DNA from: Saccharibacillus brassicae
Lineage (GTDB): Bacteria; Bacillota; Bacilli; Paenibacillales; Paenibacillaceae
Direction: 5' to 3'
DNA: 64,000 nucleotides
Assembly: GCF_006542275.1 (NCBI RefSeq)
Contig: NZ_CP041217.1
Span: 3,722,501 to 3,786,500, forward strand
A program made the position numbers and the translations under genes. This document shows positions 1 through 9,111 of the stretch, piece by piece. The notes beneath the pieces are model-generated. The model was given only the letters and a program-made list of their open reading frames with translations. It had not been told where the DNA came from and did not search any database. Each line of letters begins with the position of its first letter. The stretch's first letter is position 1.

Positions 1-1
1 G

Positions 2-166
2 TCTTCCGAGATCATCGCGACCTACGTCTACAAAGTCGGCCTGCAATCCGGCGATTATTCGTACTCGGCGGCCGTCGGATTGTTCAACTCCGTCATTAAC
101 GTCATCCTGCTGCTCACCGTTAACTTCGTCGTCAAAAAGCTCAACGACAATCAGGGCCTTTACTAA
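2..166 (+). CDS. ABC sugar transporter permease, C-terminal end (partial)
   Basis: Only the last 54 codons are present, entering from the left edge and ending in TAA. The residues form the final membrane helix (FNSVINVILLLTVNFVV) and a basic tail ending in KKLNDNQGLY. This is how LplB-type inner-membrane permeases of the CUT1 sugar ABC family typically end. The next gene, 25 bases downstream, is the partner permease and then comes the binding protein, so this is the first permease of a binding-protein-dependent oligosaccharide importer. The assignment rests on the tail sequence and the context. Confidence 0.8.
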   Translation, partial: SSEIIATYVYKVGLQSGDYSYSAAVGLFNSVINVILLLTVNFVVKKLNDNQGLY

Positions 167-191
167 TCTTGCCGGAAAGGAGAGAACCGCG

Positions 192-1073
192 ATGACTGTC
201 AAAAATACGCCGTTCGACCGGTTTCTGCTCGTCTTGAACGGATTGTTCCTCACGCTGGCCGTACTGGTCGTCGTCGTCCCGTTCGTCTATATCATCGTCG
301 CTTCGTTCATGGACCCGACCGTGCTGCTCAATCGGGGGCTGTCGCTGAACCCGTCCGATTGGAGCCTGGAAGGGTATCGCAAAATTTTGAGCAACAACGC
401 CATGATCCGCGGCTTCTTCAACTCGCTGCTGTATGCCGGCGCGTTCGCGATCTTCACCGTGCTCGTCTCGGTCTGCGCGGGCTATGCGCTGGCCGACGAT
501 ACGCTTGCCGGACGCAAGCTCGTCATGACGCTGTTCCTGATCACGATGTTCTTCGGCGGGGGGCTCATTCCGACCTACCTGCTGATCCGTCAGCTCGGCA
601 TGCTCGACACGCCGTGGGCGCTCATCATTCCCGGGGCGGTCAACGTGTGGAACATCATTCTGGCCCGGACGTTTTTCAAAAGCATTCCCAAAGAACTCAA
701 AGAAGCCGCGAACGTCGACGGCGCTTCCGAATTGAAGATCTTCATGCGCATCGTCATTCCGCTCTCCAAGCCGATCATGTTCGTGCTCGCGCTGTACGCG
801 TTCGTGGGGCAGTGGAATTCGTACTTCGACGCCATGATCTATCTGGAAAACTCCAGGTTGTTCCCGCTTCAGCTCGTGCTGCGTTCGATTCTGATCCAGA
901 ACCAGGCGGCGCCCGGCATGATCGGCGACCAGCAGGCGATGGCGGAACTGAAACGACTGTCGGAGATGATCAAATATTCGTCTATCGTCGTCTCCAGCCT
1001 GCCGCTGATCGTCATGTATCCGTTTTTCCAGAAATATTTTGAAAAAGGCGTCATGGTCGGTTCCCTCAAATAA
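192..1073 (+). CDS. Carbohydrate ABC transporter permease (LplC/MalG type)
   Basis: A 293-residue integral membrane protein with about six hydrophobic segments. The cytoplasmic EAA loop that docks the ATPase is visible at about residues 177-196 (ELKEAANVDGASELKIFMRI). The length and the ending YFEKGVMVGSLK are usual for the LplC branch of CUT1 permeases. AAGGAGAG lies 8-13 bases before the ATG. It would pair with the permease upstream and receive substrate from the lipoprotein encoded next. No ATPase gene is present here; these systems often use a shared MsmX-type ATPase encoded elsewhere. The neighbouring fructosidases and fructokinase suggest that fructo-oligosaccharides are imported. Confidence 0.92.
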   Translation: MTVKNTPFDRFLLVLNGLFLTLAVLVVVVPFVYIIVASFMDPTVLLNRGLSLNPSDWSLEGYRKILSNNAMIRGFFNSLLYAGAFAIFTVLVSVCAGYALADDTLAGRKLVMTLFLITMFFGGGLIPTYLLIRQLGMLDTPWALIIPGAVNVWNIILARTFFKSIPKELKEAANVDGASELKIFMRIVIPLSKPIMFVLALYAFVGQWNSYFDAMIYLENSRLFPLQLVLRSILIQNQAAPGMIGDQQAMAELKRLSEMIKYSSIVVSSLPLIVMYPFFQKYFEKGVMVGSLK

Positions 1074-1155
1074 AACCGTCCGACAATCCGCCGTGCCCTT
1101 GTCCGTGTCCGATCATTCGCTCACCGAGGTTCATCATCCCAAGGAGGAATCCCCT

Positions 1156-2757
1156 ATGAAAAAGCTTCGTCTGCCGCATTGGAAAAAAGCGCTCTCCGCG
1201 TCCGCCCTGTCTACCGTGCTGCTCGTGACCGCCTGCGGAGGCGGTTCGTCCGAGCCGCAGCAGACCGCCGACGGCAAACCGATTTTGCGCGTGCTGACGT
1301 CGAGTTCCCCGCTCGCTCCGGCCGATCCGAACGAGAAACTTCTCGTCAAGCGGCTGGAAGAGAAGACCGGCGTGCATATCGACTGGACCAGCTACACAAG
1401 CGACGTGTTCGCGGAGAAGCGCAATCTGGCGATGGCCAGCGGCGATCTGCCGGATGCCATTTTCGCCGCGGAGTACAGCGATTACGACCTGCTCAAGCTG
1501 GCCAAGGACGGAGCGATCGTGCCGCTGGAAGACGTGATCGACCAGCAGATGCCGAATTTCAAAAAAGTGCTCGACGAACACCCGGAATATCGCTCGATGA
1601 TTACCGCGCCGGACGGCCATATCTACGCGTTCCCGTGGATCGAGGAATTGGGTTCGGGCAAAGAGCGTATCCAGTCGGTCGACGATATGCCGTGGATCAA
1701 CGTGGAATGGCTGAAGAAACTGGGACTTGAGATGCCGAAGACGACGGGCGAACTCAAAGACGTGCTGACCGCGTTCAAGACGCAGGACCCGAACGGCAAC
1801 GGCAAAGCCGACGAGATCCCGCTGTCGTTTATCGACAAGCCGGGCGGCGAGAACCTGACGTTCCTGTTCGCCGCGTTCGGCCTGGGCGAAAATCCCGAGC
1901 ATCTGGTCGTGACCGACGAAGGCAAAGTGGTGTTCACCGGCACGGAGCCCGGCTACAAAGACGCGGTCAATTACGTGTACGATCTGTACAAAAACAAGCT
2001 GGTCGATATCGAATCGTTCCAGCAGGACTGGAACACGTACGTCGCCAAAGGCAAAGACGACCGTTACGGCCTGTATTTCACATGGGACAAAGCGAACATT
2101 ACCGGCATGAACGACAAATACGACCTGATGCCTCCGGTTGCCGGACCGAGCGGCGAAGTCAACGTCACGCGCAATAACGGCATGGGCTTTTTCCGCGGCT
2201 CGATGGTCGTGACCAGCACGAACAAGCAGTTGGACACGACGGCGAAATGGGTCGATCAGCTCTACGATCCGATCCAATCCGTGCAGAACAACTGGGGCAC
2301 TTACGGCGACGAGACCCAGCAGAACATTTTCGAATTCGACGAAGCCAAAAAAATGCTGAAGCATCTGCCGCTCGAAGGCTCCGCGCCGGTCGAACTGCGC
2401 CAGAAGACGAGCATCGGCGGACCGCTCGCGATTCTCGACGAATACTTCGGCAAGTACACGACGATGCCGGACGACGCCAAATGGCGGATGGACCTGATGG
2501 AGAAAGTGCTCGTTCCGCATATGAAGGCGGAGAACACGTACCCGAACGTCTTTTTCAGTATCGAAGAACTGGACCGGCTCTCCACGATCGAAGCCGACCT
2601 CTTCCCGTACATGCTGCGCAAACGCACGGAATGGTACCAGAACGGCAAAGCCGACAGCGAATGGGACGCCTACCTGGCGGAACTCGATCGGCTCGGCCTG
2701 CAGGAATGGCTCAAGATTCGGCAGGACGGCTACGATCGCAGCGTCGTGAAGTCCTGA
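1156..2757 (+). CDS. Extracellular solute-binding lipoprotein of sugar ABC transporter
   Basis: A 533-residue substrate-binding protein. The start is set by AAGGAGGA at 1141, ahead of the ATG at 1156; an in-frame ATG further upstream lies inside the preceding permease gene. The N terminus has a basic start, a hydrophobic stretch and a lipobox ending LVTAC followed by GGGSS, so the mature protein should be lipid-anchored to the outer face of the membrane. The body has the size and style of the LplA/YtcQ group of binding proteins, including a calcium-site-like DPNGNGKADE segment near residue 215. As third member of the permease operon next to GH32 and fructokinase genes it most likely binds levan or inulin oligosaccharides; the ligand is inferred from context only. 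Confidence 0.9.
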   Translation: MKKLRLPHWKKALSASALSTVLLVTACGGGSSEPQQTADGKPILRVLTSSSPLAPADPNEKLLVKRLEEKTGVHIDWTSYTSDVFAEKRNLAMASGDLPDAIFAAEYSDYDLLKLAKDGAIVPLEDVIDQQMPNFKKVLDEHPEYRSMITAPDGHIYAFPWIEELGSGKERIQSVDDMPWINVEWLKKLGLEMPKTTGELKDVLTAFKTQDPNGNGKADEIPLSFIDKPGGENLTFLFAAFGLGENPEHLVVTDEGKVVFTGTEPGYKDAVNYVYDLYKNKLVDIESFQQDWNTYVAKGKDDRYGLYFTWDKANITGMNDKYDLMPPVAGPSGEVNVTRNNGMGFFRGSMVVTSTNKQLDTTAKWVDQLYDPIQSVQNNWGTYGDETQQNIFEFDEAKKMLKHLPLEGSAPVELRQKTSIGGPLAILDEYFGKYTTMPDDAKWRMDLMEKVLVPHMKAENTYPNVFFSIEELDRLSTIEADLFPYMLRKRTEWYQNGKADSEWDAYLAELDRLGLQEWLKIRQDGYDRSVVKS

Positions 2758-2850
2758 ATCTATTCGGAACCCCGCAGGCAGCCCGGACATTGACGTAAAA
2801 TGAACGCAAAAATCGACATATATATAGAAGGCGCAGGAGGCGGACAGACA

Positions 2851-4500
2851 ATGACGATGCAAATAACGAAGCCCGACCATCGGGGCGAGTACCATTTTTC
2901 CCCCAAAGAGAAGTGGATGAACGATCCCAACGGCATGGTATTTTTCGACGGCGAATACCATTTGTTTTTCCAGCATCATCCGTTTGGCGATACATGGGGC
3001 CCGATGCACTGGGGACATGCGGTCACGCGCGACCTGATCCGTTGGGAAGAACTGCCGATCGCGCTGGAACCCGACGAGCACGGTACGATTTTCTCGGGCA
3101 GCGCCGTGGTGGACTGGCAGAATACGACCGGATTTTTCCCGGACGAACCGGGTCTGGTCGCGATCTTCACCCATCATCTGGAACGCCCGGACGCGCCGGT
3201 CGTGCAGACCCAGAGTCTCGCTTACAGCACCGACAAAGGCCGCACCTGGATCAAATACGCAGGCAATCCGGTGCTTGAACGCGCGGACCTGCCCGATTTC
3301 CGCGATCCCAAAGTGTTCCGGCACGAACCGAGCGGACAATGGATCATGGTCGTCGCCTGCGGTCAGATCGTCTCGCTGTACCGCTCGCCCGATCTCAAGC
3401 AGTGGACGTGGACCAGTGATTTCGGTCAGGGCATCGGTTCGCATGACGGCGTATGGGAATGCCCGGATCTGTTCGAACTGCACGTCGACGGCGACCCTAC
3501 CAAGAGCCGCTGGGTGATGCTGGTCAGTATCGGCGACGGGGGAAGCGGATCGGAAGGTTCGCGGACGCAGTATTTCGTCGGCGGGTTCGACGGCGAGACG
3601 TTCACTCCGGACGAAGCTTCACAGCAGGTGCGCTGGCTCGATCACGGCCGCGACAACTATGCCGGCGTCAGCTGGTCGGACATTCCGGACGAAGACGGCA
3701 GACGGCTGTACCTCGGCTGGATGAGCAACTGGCGCTATGCGAACCAGACGCCGACCGACGGCTGGCGCGGCGCGATGACCATCGCGCGGGAGCTGACGCT
3801 TGAGACGGTGGACGGCGCAGATACGCTGATGCAGCGTCCGGCGCGGGAACTGGAAGAAGCGCGCGTGCCGGTGCTGGAACTTGCGGACGTGACGCTGGCC
3901 GGGCTGCGCCTTGCGCTTGAGCCGCTGCGGCTGGGCAGCTTCGAACTGGAAGTCCGGGCCGAAAGCGGACGCTCGTTCGGATTCGTGCTGCGCGAAGGCG
4001 ACAGCTGCGGAACGCCCGTCGGCTTCGACGCGGAAGCCGGCGAACTGTACATCGACCGTACGCAGTCGGGCGAGTGCGGCTTCCACGCGGACTTCGCGGG
4101 AAGACATGCGGCGCGTACGGCGCAGCCGGGCAGCGAAGCGGGGGCTGCGGCCATGCGCGAACGGGGCGTTACGGCCATGCAGAGCGAATCGGGCGTTGCA
4201 GAAAGGCAGGCTGCGGACAGCGCAGCGGCTGTGTCGGAGACGCAGGCAGGCGTGCAGCCTGGGGCCGATTCGGAGACGAAGCCAGGCATGCAGTCTGGGG
4301 TCGATTCGGAGACGGAGCTGCGGATTTTCGTCGACCGGTCTTCGGTCGAAGTGTTCGAAGGCGGCGGTCGCCTCGTCATGACGGACCTGATCTTCCCAAG
4401 TGGGCAGTCGGACCGGCTGTCGGTCTTCGCGGGCGACGAGTCCACGGTATTCCGCTTCGTGCGGATCAGCCGGATTGCGGGCTCGAACGGGGAGGCGTGA
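2851..4500 (+). CDS. sacC: Cytoplasmic GH32 beta-fructosidase (sucrose/levan oligosaccharide hydrolase)
   Basis: A 549-residue glycoside hydrolase family 32 enzyme. Start ATG 2851 follows AGGAGG by ten bases; an ATG at 2800 has no ribosome site. The three acidic motifs are intact: WMNDPNG (nucleophile Asp25), FRDP (Asp152) and WECPDL (acid/base Glu203). There is no signal peptide, so it should hydrolyse imported fructosides to fructose for the kinase encoded 3 bases downstream. The C-terminal beta-sandwich resumes at the ELRIFVDRSSVEVF motif near residue 489. Between about residues 416 and 488 the sandwich is split by a low-complexity insert rich in Ala, Glu, Gln and Ser, which contains a 12-residue tandem repeat. 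The gene symbol denotes family likeness only. Confidence 0.9.
   Translation: MTMQITKPDHRGEYHFSPKEKWMNDPNGMVFFDGEYHLFFQHHPFGDTWGPMHWGHAVTRDLIRWEELPIALEPDEHGTIFSGSAVVDWQNTTGFFPDEPGLVAIFTHHLERPDAPVVQTQSLAYSTDKGRTWIKYAGNPVLERADLPDFRDPKVFRHEPSGQWIMVVACGQIVSLYRSPDLKQWTWTSDFGQGIGSHDGVWECPDLFELHVDGDPTKSRWVMLVSIGDGGSGSEGSRTQYFVGGFDGETFTPDEASQQVRWLDHGRDNYAGVSWSDIPDEDGRRLYLGWMSNWRYANQTPTDGWRGAMTIARELTLETVDGADTLMQRPARELEEARVPVLELADVTLAGLRLALEPLRLGSFELEVRAESGRSFGFVLREGDSCGTPVGFDAEAGELYIDRTQSGECGFHADFAGRHAARTAQPGSEAGAAAMRERGVTAMQSESGVAERQAADSAAAVSETQAGVQPGADSETKPGMQSGVDSETELRIFVDRSSVEVFEGGGRLVMTDLIFPSGQSDRLSVFAGDESTVFRFVRISRIAGSNGEA
4247..4318 (+). repeat. 36-bp in-frame tandem repeat inside the GH32 gene
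   Basis: Two adjacent 36-base units (4247-4282 and 4283-4318) differ at only a few bases. They encode near-identical 12-residue blocks with the core GADSETKPG / GVDSETE. They lie in the low-complexity insert of the cytoplasmic fructosidase, just before a conserved C-terminal strand. Confidence 0.85.
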
Positions 4501-4503
4501 ATC

Positions 4504-5487
4504 ATGATCGGGAGAGATAACGAACAGACGCCGCATCTCGGCGATTCCGTATTGGATTCCGCACTGGATTCCGTACCGGTTGGGGCGATCGAAGCCGGCG
4601 GCACGAAGTTCGTCTGCGGCATCGGAAGTGTGGACGGCGAGATTCACGACCGGATCAGCTTCCCGACCGGTCCGCCGGAAGAGACGCTTGCGCAGGCGAT
4701 CGATTATTTCGCCGGCCGCGGCGTGCAGGCGATCGGGGTCGGCTCGTTCGGACCGATCGATCTGCGCGCGGGCAGCGCCAAGTACGGGTTCGTCACGACG
4801 ACGCCCAAAGTGGGCTGGGCGAACTTCGACTTTCTCGGCACGCTGCGCCGCTCCTTCGACGTGCCGTACGGCTGGGATACCGACGTGAACGCTGCCGCCT
4901 ACGGCGAAGCGATCTGGGGCGCCGCGCGCGGCCTGGACAGCTGCGTGTATTACACGATCGGCACGGGCGTCGGTGTAGGCGTGTATGCCGAAGGGCGGCT
5001 GCTGCACGGCCTTCTGCATCCCGAAGGCGGGCACCTGCGGCTGCGCCGGCACCCGGACGATACGTTCGCCGGCTGCTGCCCGTACCACGGCGACTGCCTG
5101 GAAGGAATGGCGGCCGGTCCCGCGCTTCAGGCGCGCTGGGGCGTTCCCGGACATGAACTGGCCGCGGATCATCCCGCGTGGGAGATCGAAGCGCATTATA
5201 TCGCCGAGTCGATCGCGGCGGCCGTTCTGCTGCTGTCGCCGCGCCGGATCATTCTCGGCGGGGGCGTCATGCAGCAGGAGCATCTGCTGCCGCTGATCCG
5301 GCAGCGCGCGGCGGCGAGCCTGAACGGCTACGTCGCGGCGTCGGAACTTGCCGAAGGGCTGGGCGAGTATATCGTCGCGCCGGGACTCGGCACGCAGTCC
5401 GGCCTGCGCGGCGCGCTGGCGCTGGGCATCCGGGCGCTGGAACAGTCCCGGTCCGGGCTCGGAGATTCAAGTCTGTCCGGCATTTAA
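4504..5487 (+). CDS. scrK: ROK-family fructokinase
   Basis: A 327-residue ROK sugar kinase. The N-terminal phosphate loop reads GAIEAGGTKFVCGIG. The ROK zinc site is complete (GGHLRLRRHPDD followed by CCPYHGDCLEG), and the Asp-containing GWDTDVNAAAYGE segment contacts the sugar. This zinc-site pattern fits the fructokinase/mannokinase branch. The gene begins three bases after the fructosidase stop, with GGGGAGG overlapping the end of that gene, which points to translational coupling. It would phosphorylate fructose released from imported fructans to fructose 6-phosphate. The first 25 residues, before GAIEAGG, contain a short repeated DSVLDSALDSV block and may be dispensable. Confidence 0.9.
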   Translation: MIGRDNEQTPHLGDSVLDSALDSVPVGAIEAGGTKFVCGIGSVDGEIHDRISFPTGPPEETLAQAIDYFAGRGVQAIGVGSFGPIDLRAGSAKYGFVTTTPKVGWANFDFLGTLRRSFDVPYGWDTDVNAAAYGEAIWGAARGLDSCVYYTIGTGVGVGVYAEGRLLHGLLHPEGGHLRLRRHPDDTFAGCCPYHGDCLEGMAAGPALQARWGVPGHELAADHPAWEIEAHYIAESIAAAVLLLSPRRIILGGGVMQQEHLLPLIRQRAAASLNGYVAASELAEGLGEYIVAPGLGTQSGLRGALALGIRALEQSRSGLGDSSLSGI

Positions 5488-5493
5488 ATTTGT

Positions 5494-5560
5494 TACGCCG
5501 CTGAGTTTTTCACGCCGTTGAAATCTTCACGCCGTTGAAGTCGTCACGCCGCTAAAGTCC
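5494..5560 (+). repeat. 17-bp degenerate tandem repeat after the fructokinase
   Basis: Four copies of an ACGCCG(C/T)TGAA-type unit start at 5495, 5512, 5529 and 5546, giving a 17-base period. They lie in the 208-base gap between the fructokinase and the secreted fructanase and contain no open frame of note. Confidence 0.75.
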
Positions 5561-5595
5561 TTATTCATCGCTTATCCGGATATTCATCCTTCCAA

Positions 5596-5630
5596 CGCCC
5601 GCCGACGGACATAAGATTCGTCGGCGGGCG
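5596..5630. terminator. GC-rich inverted repeat between fructokinase and fructanase genes
   Basis: An 11-base perfect stem (CGCCCGCCGAC with its complement) and a 13-base loop. Only AATTT follows, so it may be a weak or Rho-assisted terminator or an mRNA-stabilising hairpin separating the import operon from the secreted enzyme. Confidence 0.5.
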
Positions 5631-5695
5631 AATTTGGCAGGACACGCAAACGGCCTGACCGATCTTACAAGAACCCATCCAGAGAGGGATATGTC

Positions 5696-8600
5696 ATGAA
5701 TACGAAAAAAACGGCTTTTTCGCTGCTGTGCGCGGTGCTGCTGCTGGGCGTGCTGCCGACAGGCGGGTTTCGGGCGGAAGCGGCCGAATCGGCGCCGACG
5801 GCCGCGCAGGAACCGATTTGGAACTCTAATTTTGAGAGCGCTATCATCAGTGAAGGAATCTGGACCGCCGATGACCGCGGCATCCGGGGAACAGCGTCAG
5901 GCGGCTCCGCCGCGGCGAAGATGTATGCGACATCCGCTGCCGACCGTCTCGTATTTACGGGCGATCTGTCGCCCGGTTCGGCGGATACGTCCGCCGGACT
6001 GGTCTTTCTCGCCGGCGGCGACGGGACGGGCGGCTACGCGGCGCTGCTGGAGCGGGAGCAGGGCCGCGTGCGGGCCCGGCTGATCGGGCCGGGCGGAGCC
6101 GAACTCGCCGAATCGGCCGTCACGTATCCGAGCGAAGACGGCGCCAAGCATCGGCTGGAGATCGTCGTCGAAGACGGCCGGGCCAGCCTGCACGTCGACG
6201 GCTATGCGGAAGCGGCGCTCGAAGCCGGCGGGATGCCGTCCGGTATTCAGCCCGGCGGACAGTCCGCCGGACTGACGGTAATTCGCGGCACGGCCGTTTT
6301 CCAGGATACGTACATGACGCCGATGCCGGAGTATTACGGAGAGTCCTATCGTCCCGCTTACCATTATTCGCCGCCGCGCGGTTCGGCCAGCGATCCCAAC
6401 GGCATGATTTTCTATCAAGGCGAATACCATCTGTTCCATCAGGACGGCGGACGTTGGGCGCATGCGGTCAGCTCCGACATGCTGCATTGGAAAAGCCTGC
6501 CGCTGGCGCTGGAATGGAACGATCTCGGCCATATCTGGTCCGGTTCCGCGATCGCCGATCCGGATAACGTCTCCGGCTTGTTCGACGGCTCGCCGGACGG
6601 CGGCGGCCTGATCGCGTATTACACGTCCTACAATCCCGAAGCGCCGGGCGGCAACCAGCGGATCGGCCTCGCCTACAGTTCCGACCGCGGCCGGACATGG
6701 CATTACCCGCAGGACCGCCCGATCGTGATCGAGAACCCGGGCAAGAACGGCGACGATCCGGGGAACTGGGATTTTCGCGATCCCAAAGTCGTCCGCGACG
6801 AAGCCCGCGACCGCTGGGTCATGGTCGTATCGGGCGGCGACCATATCCGGTTCTTCACTTCGAAGAATCTGACCGACTGGACGCTGACGGACAATTTCGG
6901 CTACGGCGATTACGTGCGCGGCGGAGTCTGGGAATGTCCCGACCTGTTCCCGCTGCCGGTGGACGGCACCGGCGAGATCCGCTGGGTGCTCATGATCAGC
7001 ACGGGCGCCAATCCGGCGACCGAAGGCTCGGACGCCGAATATTTCGTCGGGCAGCTGACGGATGACGGCAAATTCGTTAACGATAACGCCGCCGGGCAGG
7101 TGCTCAAGACCGATTGGGGCAAAGAGTTCTACGCGTCGTCTTCGTTCGCCGAGGCGCCGGACGGCCGGGTCGTCACGATGGCGTGGATGACGAATTGGGA
7201 TTATCCGTTCGCTTTCCCGACGATCGGCTGGAAAGGCGTGCTGAGCCTGCCGCGAGAGCTGTCGCTGACCCACACGGCGGAAGGGGTGCGCCTCGTTCAG
7301 CGGCCGATCGGCGAATTGGACGGTCTGCGCCGCGAACTGCGCGCGATCGGCGAGACGACCGTATCGGCCGATGCGCCGAATCCGCTGCAGGGATTGTCCG
7401 CCGGCGCGTACGAGATCGAAGCCGAGCTTGAGCTGCCTGCGGGCGGGGCGGCGGCGGATTCGTTCGGCTTCCGCGTCCGCGAAGGAGGCGGGCAGCATAC
7501 GGATATCGCGTATTCCGTAGACGAAAGCAAGCTGTCGGTCGACCGTTCGGCTTCGGGCACGACCGATTTCTCGCCGCTGTTTGACCTGCGCCAGGAGGCC
7601 GAACTCCGACCGGACAACGGCACGGTCAAGCTGCGCATCTTCGTGGACGAATCGTCGGTCGAAGTGTTCGCGGGCGACGGACAAGTCGTCTTCTCCGACT
7701 TGATCTTCCCGGACGCGGCGCGCCGCGGCATGAGCTTCTACGCCGAGGGCGGCGAAGTGCGGATCCGTTCGCTGAACGTCTACGCGCTCGATTCGGTCTG
7801 GACCAAGCAGGCCGGCGACGAACTCGTGCTCGACACGGCGCAGGTGGATATGGGGCTGAACGAAGTCCGCACCCTGTCGGCCGCTGCGCGCACGTCTTCG
7901 TCCGCCGAAGCGCCTCTGAACTGGAGCAGTTCCGACCCTTCGGTCTTGTCGGTGACGGCGGGGCCGGATGGATCGGCCGTGCTTCGCTCCGTCGCTCCGG
8001 GCGAAGCGGCGGTGACGGTGTCGGCTCCAAGCGGAGCGGCTGCAAGTGTCACCGTCGTCGTGCACGGAGGCGAGTTCGCGACGAATCTCGGCCCGTTGAA
8101 GCATGCTCCGTCGGCGGCAGCGTGGATCGTCGCGGAAGACGGCCTGCGCGGCAGTTACAGCGGCGATACGACGGCCATGTCCAAGCGGACCGCGGGCGAC
8201 TTCATATATGAAGCGACCGTGAAGCTGGGTGACGGAGGCGGCGCGGCTTCGCTGCTGTTTCGCGCGGACGCCGCCGGCGGCAGCGGCTATTATCTCAATC
8301 TGGACCCGAACATGGACGCGGTCCGGCTGTTCTACAAGATCAACGGCAGCTTCGCGGAGCGGCAGGTGCTCGGCAGCTTCCCGGCCCCGATCGTGTCCGG
8401 GGGGACGTATGCCCTCAAAGTCCAGGCCAAAGGCCCGCGTATCCGCGCCTGGCTGGACGGCCAGCCGGTGCTCGACGTGCAGGACGGCACGTTTGCGAGC
8501 GGACAGGTCGGCCTGCACGCTTTTGGCGGCCGGGCTTCGTTCCAGAACGCGCGCCTTACGCGCACTTCGGCCGCCAAGCTGGACCGTTTCGCGCTGATCA

Positions 8601-8968
8601 ACCGCGAATCCGCTCTGGCGCTTGCGCCGGCGGGCGCCGCCCGCGGTTCGGCCGTCGGGCTCCAGCAGTCGGAGCCGAAGACCGCTCCGCTCTGGACAGC
8701 CGTGCCGACCGGCGACGCCGCAGGCTCGGTATCGCTGCGCACGCCCGCCGGCCAGGCGCTCGATCTCGATATCGGGCGCGGCACGCTGCAGCTATACGAT
8801 TATCTCGGTTACGACAACCAGCGCTGGATCGTTCGCAAAAAAGGCGGACAGACCTTCCTGCTGAACGCGGCGAACGGCCTGGCGCTCACCTCGGGCAGCG
8901 GCGGCAAGCCGATTCTGACCGAATACGACCCGGACAATCGGGCGCAGCAGTGGAAGTTCAAAAAGTGA
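5696..8968 (+). CDS. Secreted multidomain GH32 fructanase (levanase/inulinase type)
   Basis: A 1090-residue exported enzyme. Residues 1-30 form a Sec signal peptide (MNTKKTAF, hydrophobic core, AEA cleavage region). A laminin-G/CBM66-like sandwich follows to about residue 215. The GH32 propeller comes next, with nucleophile Asp233 in SASDPNG, Asp362 in FRDPK and acid/base Glu413 in WECPDL. The GH32 C-terminal sandwich carries the LRIFVDESSVEVF motif. Then come a BIG2-like immunoglobulin domain (about 707-790), a second CBM66/LamG-like domain (about 793-960) and a ricin-like beta-trefoil (about 961-1090) with a QWKFKK end. The nucleophile motif is SDPNG instead of the common NDPNG. The enzyme probably digests polymeric fructan outside the cell and feeds the importer upstream. 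Exo or endo mode cannot be read from sequence. Confidence 0.9.
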   Translation: MNTKKTAFSLLCAVLLLGVLPTGGFRAEAAESAPTAAQEPIWNSNFESAIISEGIWTADDRGIRGTASGGSAAAKMYATSAADRLVFTGDLSPGSADTSAGLVFLAGGDGTGGYAALLEREQGRVRARLIGPGGAELAESAVTYPSEDGAKHRLEIVVEDGRASLHVDGYAEAALEAGGMPSGIQPGGQSAGLTVIRGTAVFQDTYMTPMPEYYGESYRPAYHYSPPRGSASDPNGMIFYQGEYHLFHQDGGRWAHAVSSDMLHWKSLPLALEWNDLGHIWSGSAIADPDNVSGLFDGSPDGGGLIAYYTSYNPEAPGGNQRIGLAYSSDRGRTWHYPQDRPIVIENPGKNGDDPGNWDFRDPKVVRDEARDRWVMVVSGGDHIRFFTSKNLTDWTLTDNFGYGDYVRGGVWECPDLFPLPVDGTGEIRWVLMISTGANPATEGSDAEYFVGQLTDDGKFVNDNAAGQVLKTDWGKEFYASSSFAEAPDGRVVTMAWMTNWDYPFAFPTIGWKGVLSLPRELSLTHTAEGVRLVQRPIGELDGLRRELRAIGETTVSADAPNPLQGLSAGAYEIEAELELPAGGAAADSFGFRVREGGGQHTDIAYSVDESKLSVDRSASGTTDFSPLFDLRQEAELRPDNGTVKLRIFVDESSVEVFAGDGQVVFSDLIFPDAARRGMSFYAEGGEVRIRSLNVYALDSVWTKQAGDELVLDTAQVDMGLNEVRTLSAAARTSSSAEAPLNWSSSDPSVLSVTAGPDGSAVLRSVAPGEAAVTVSAPSGAAASVTVVVHGGEFATNLGPLKHAPSAAAWIVAEDGLRGSYSGDTTAMSKRTAGDFIYEATVKLGDGGGAASLLFRADAAGGSGYYLNLDPNMDAVRLFYKINGSFAERQVLGSFPAPIVSGGTYALKVQAKGPRIRAWLDGQPVLDVQDGTFASGQVGLHAFGGRASFQNARLTRTSAAKLDRFALINRESALALAPAGAARGSAVGLQQSEPKTAPLWTAVPTGDAAGSVSLRTPAGQALDLDIGRGTLQLYDYLGYDNQRWIVRKKGGQTFLLNAANGLALTSGSGGKPILTEYDPDNRAQQWKFKK

Positions 8969-9024
8969 CGCCGAACCGGAGAGGGTAGGCGAGAAGCAAG
9001 CGAATCCCAAGTAAACAGTTCGTC

Positions 9025-9074
9025 AAAAAGCTTCTTTCTTCCGGGCGCCGAATCCGGTTGAGAGAAGCTTTTTT
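9025..9074. terminator. Bidirectional terminator between convergent genes
   Basis: AAAAAGCTTCT pairs with AGAAGCTTTTTT around a GC-rich inner loop. Both strands end in a T run, so it can stop the fructanase transcript and the convergent minus-strand gene. Confidence 0.8.
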
Positions 9075-9111
9075 AATACGGAAATTTGATGATCGGAAGG
9101 CAGTTATGCGT

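Noticed and set aside
1066-3483. Very long open frame antisense to the binding protein and fructosidase genes
   Set aside because: Mirror of GC-rich codon bias. It has no ribosome site, and its translated sequence is Arg/His/Asp-rich without family character, while the plus strand carries clear GH32 and binding-protein genes.
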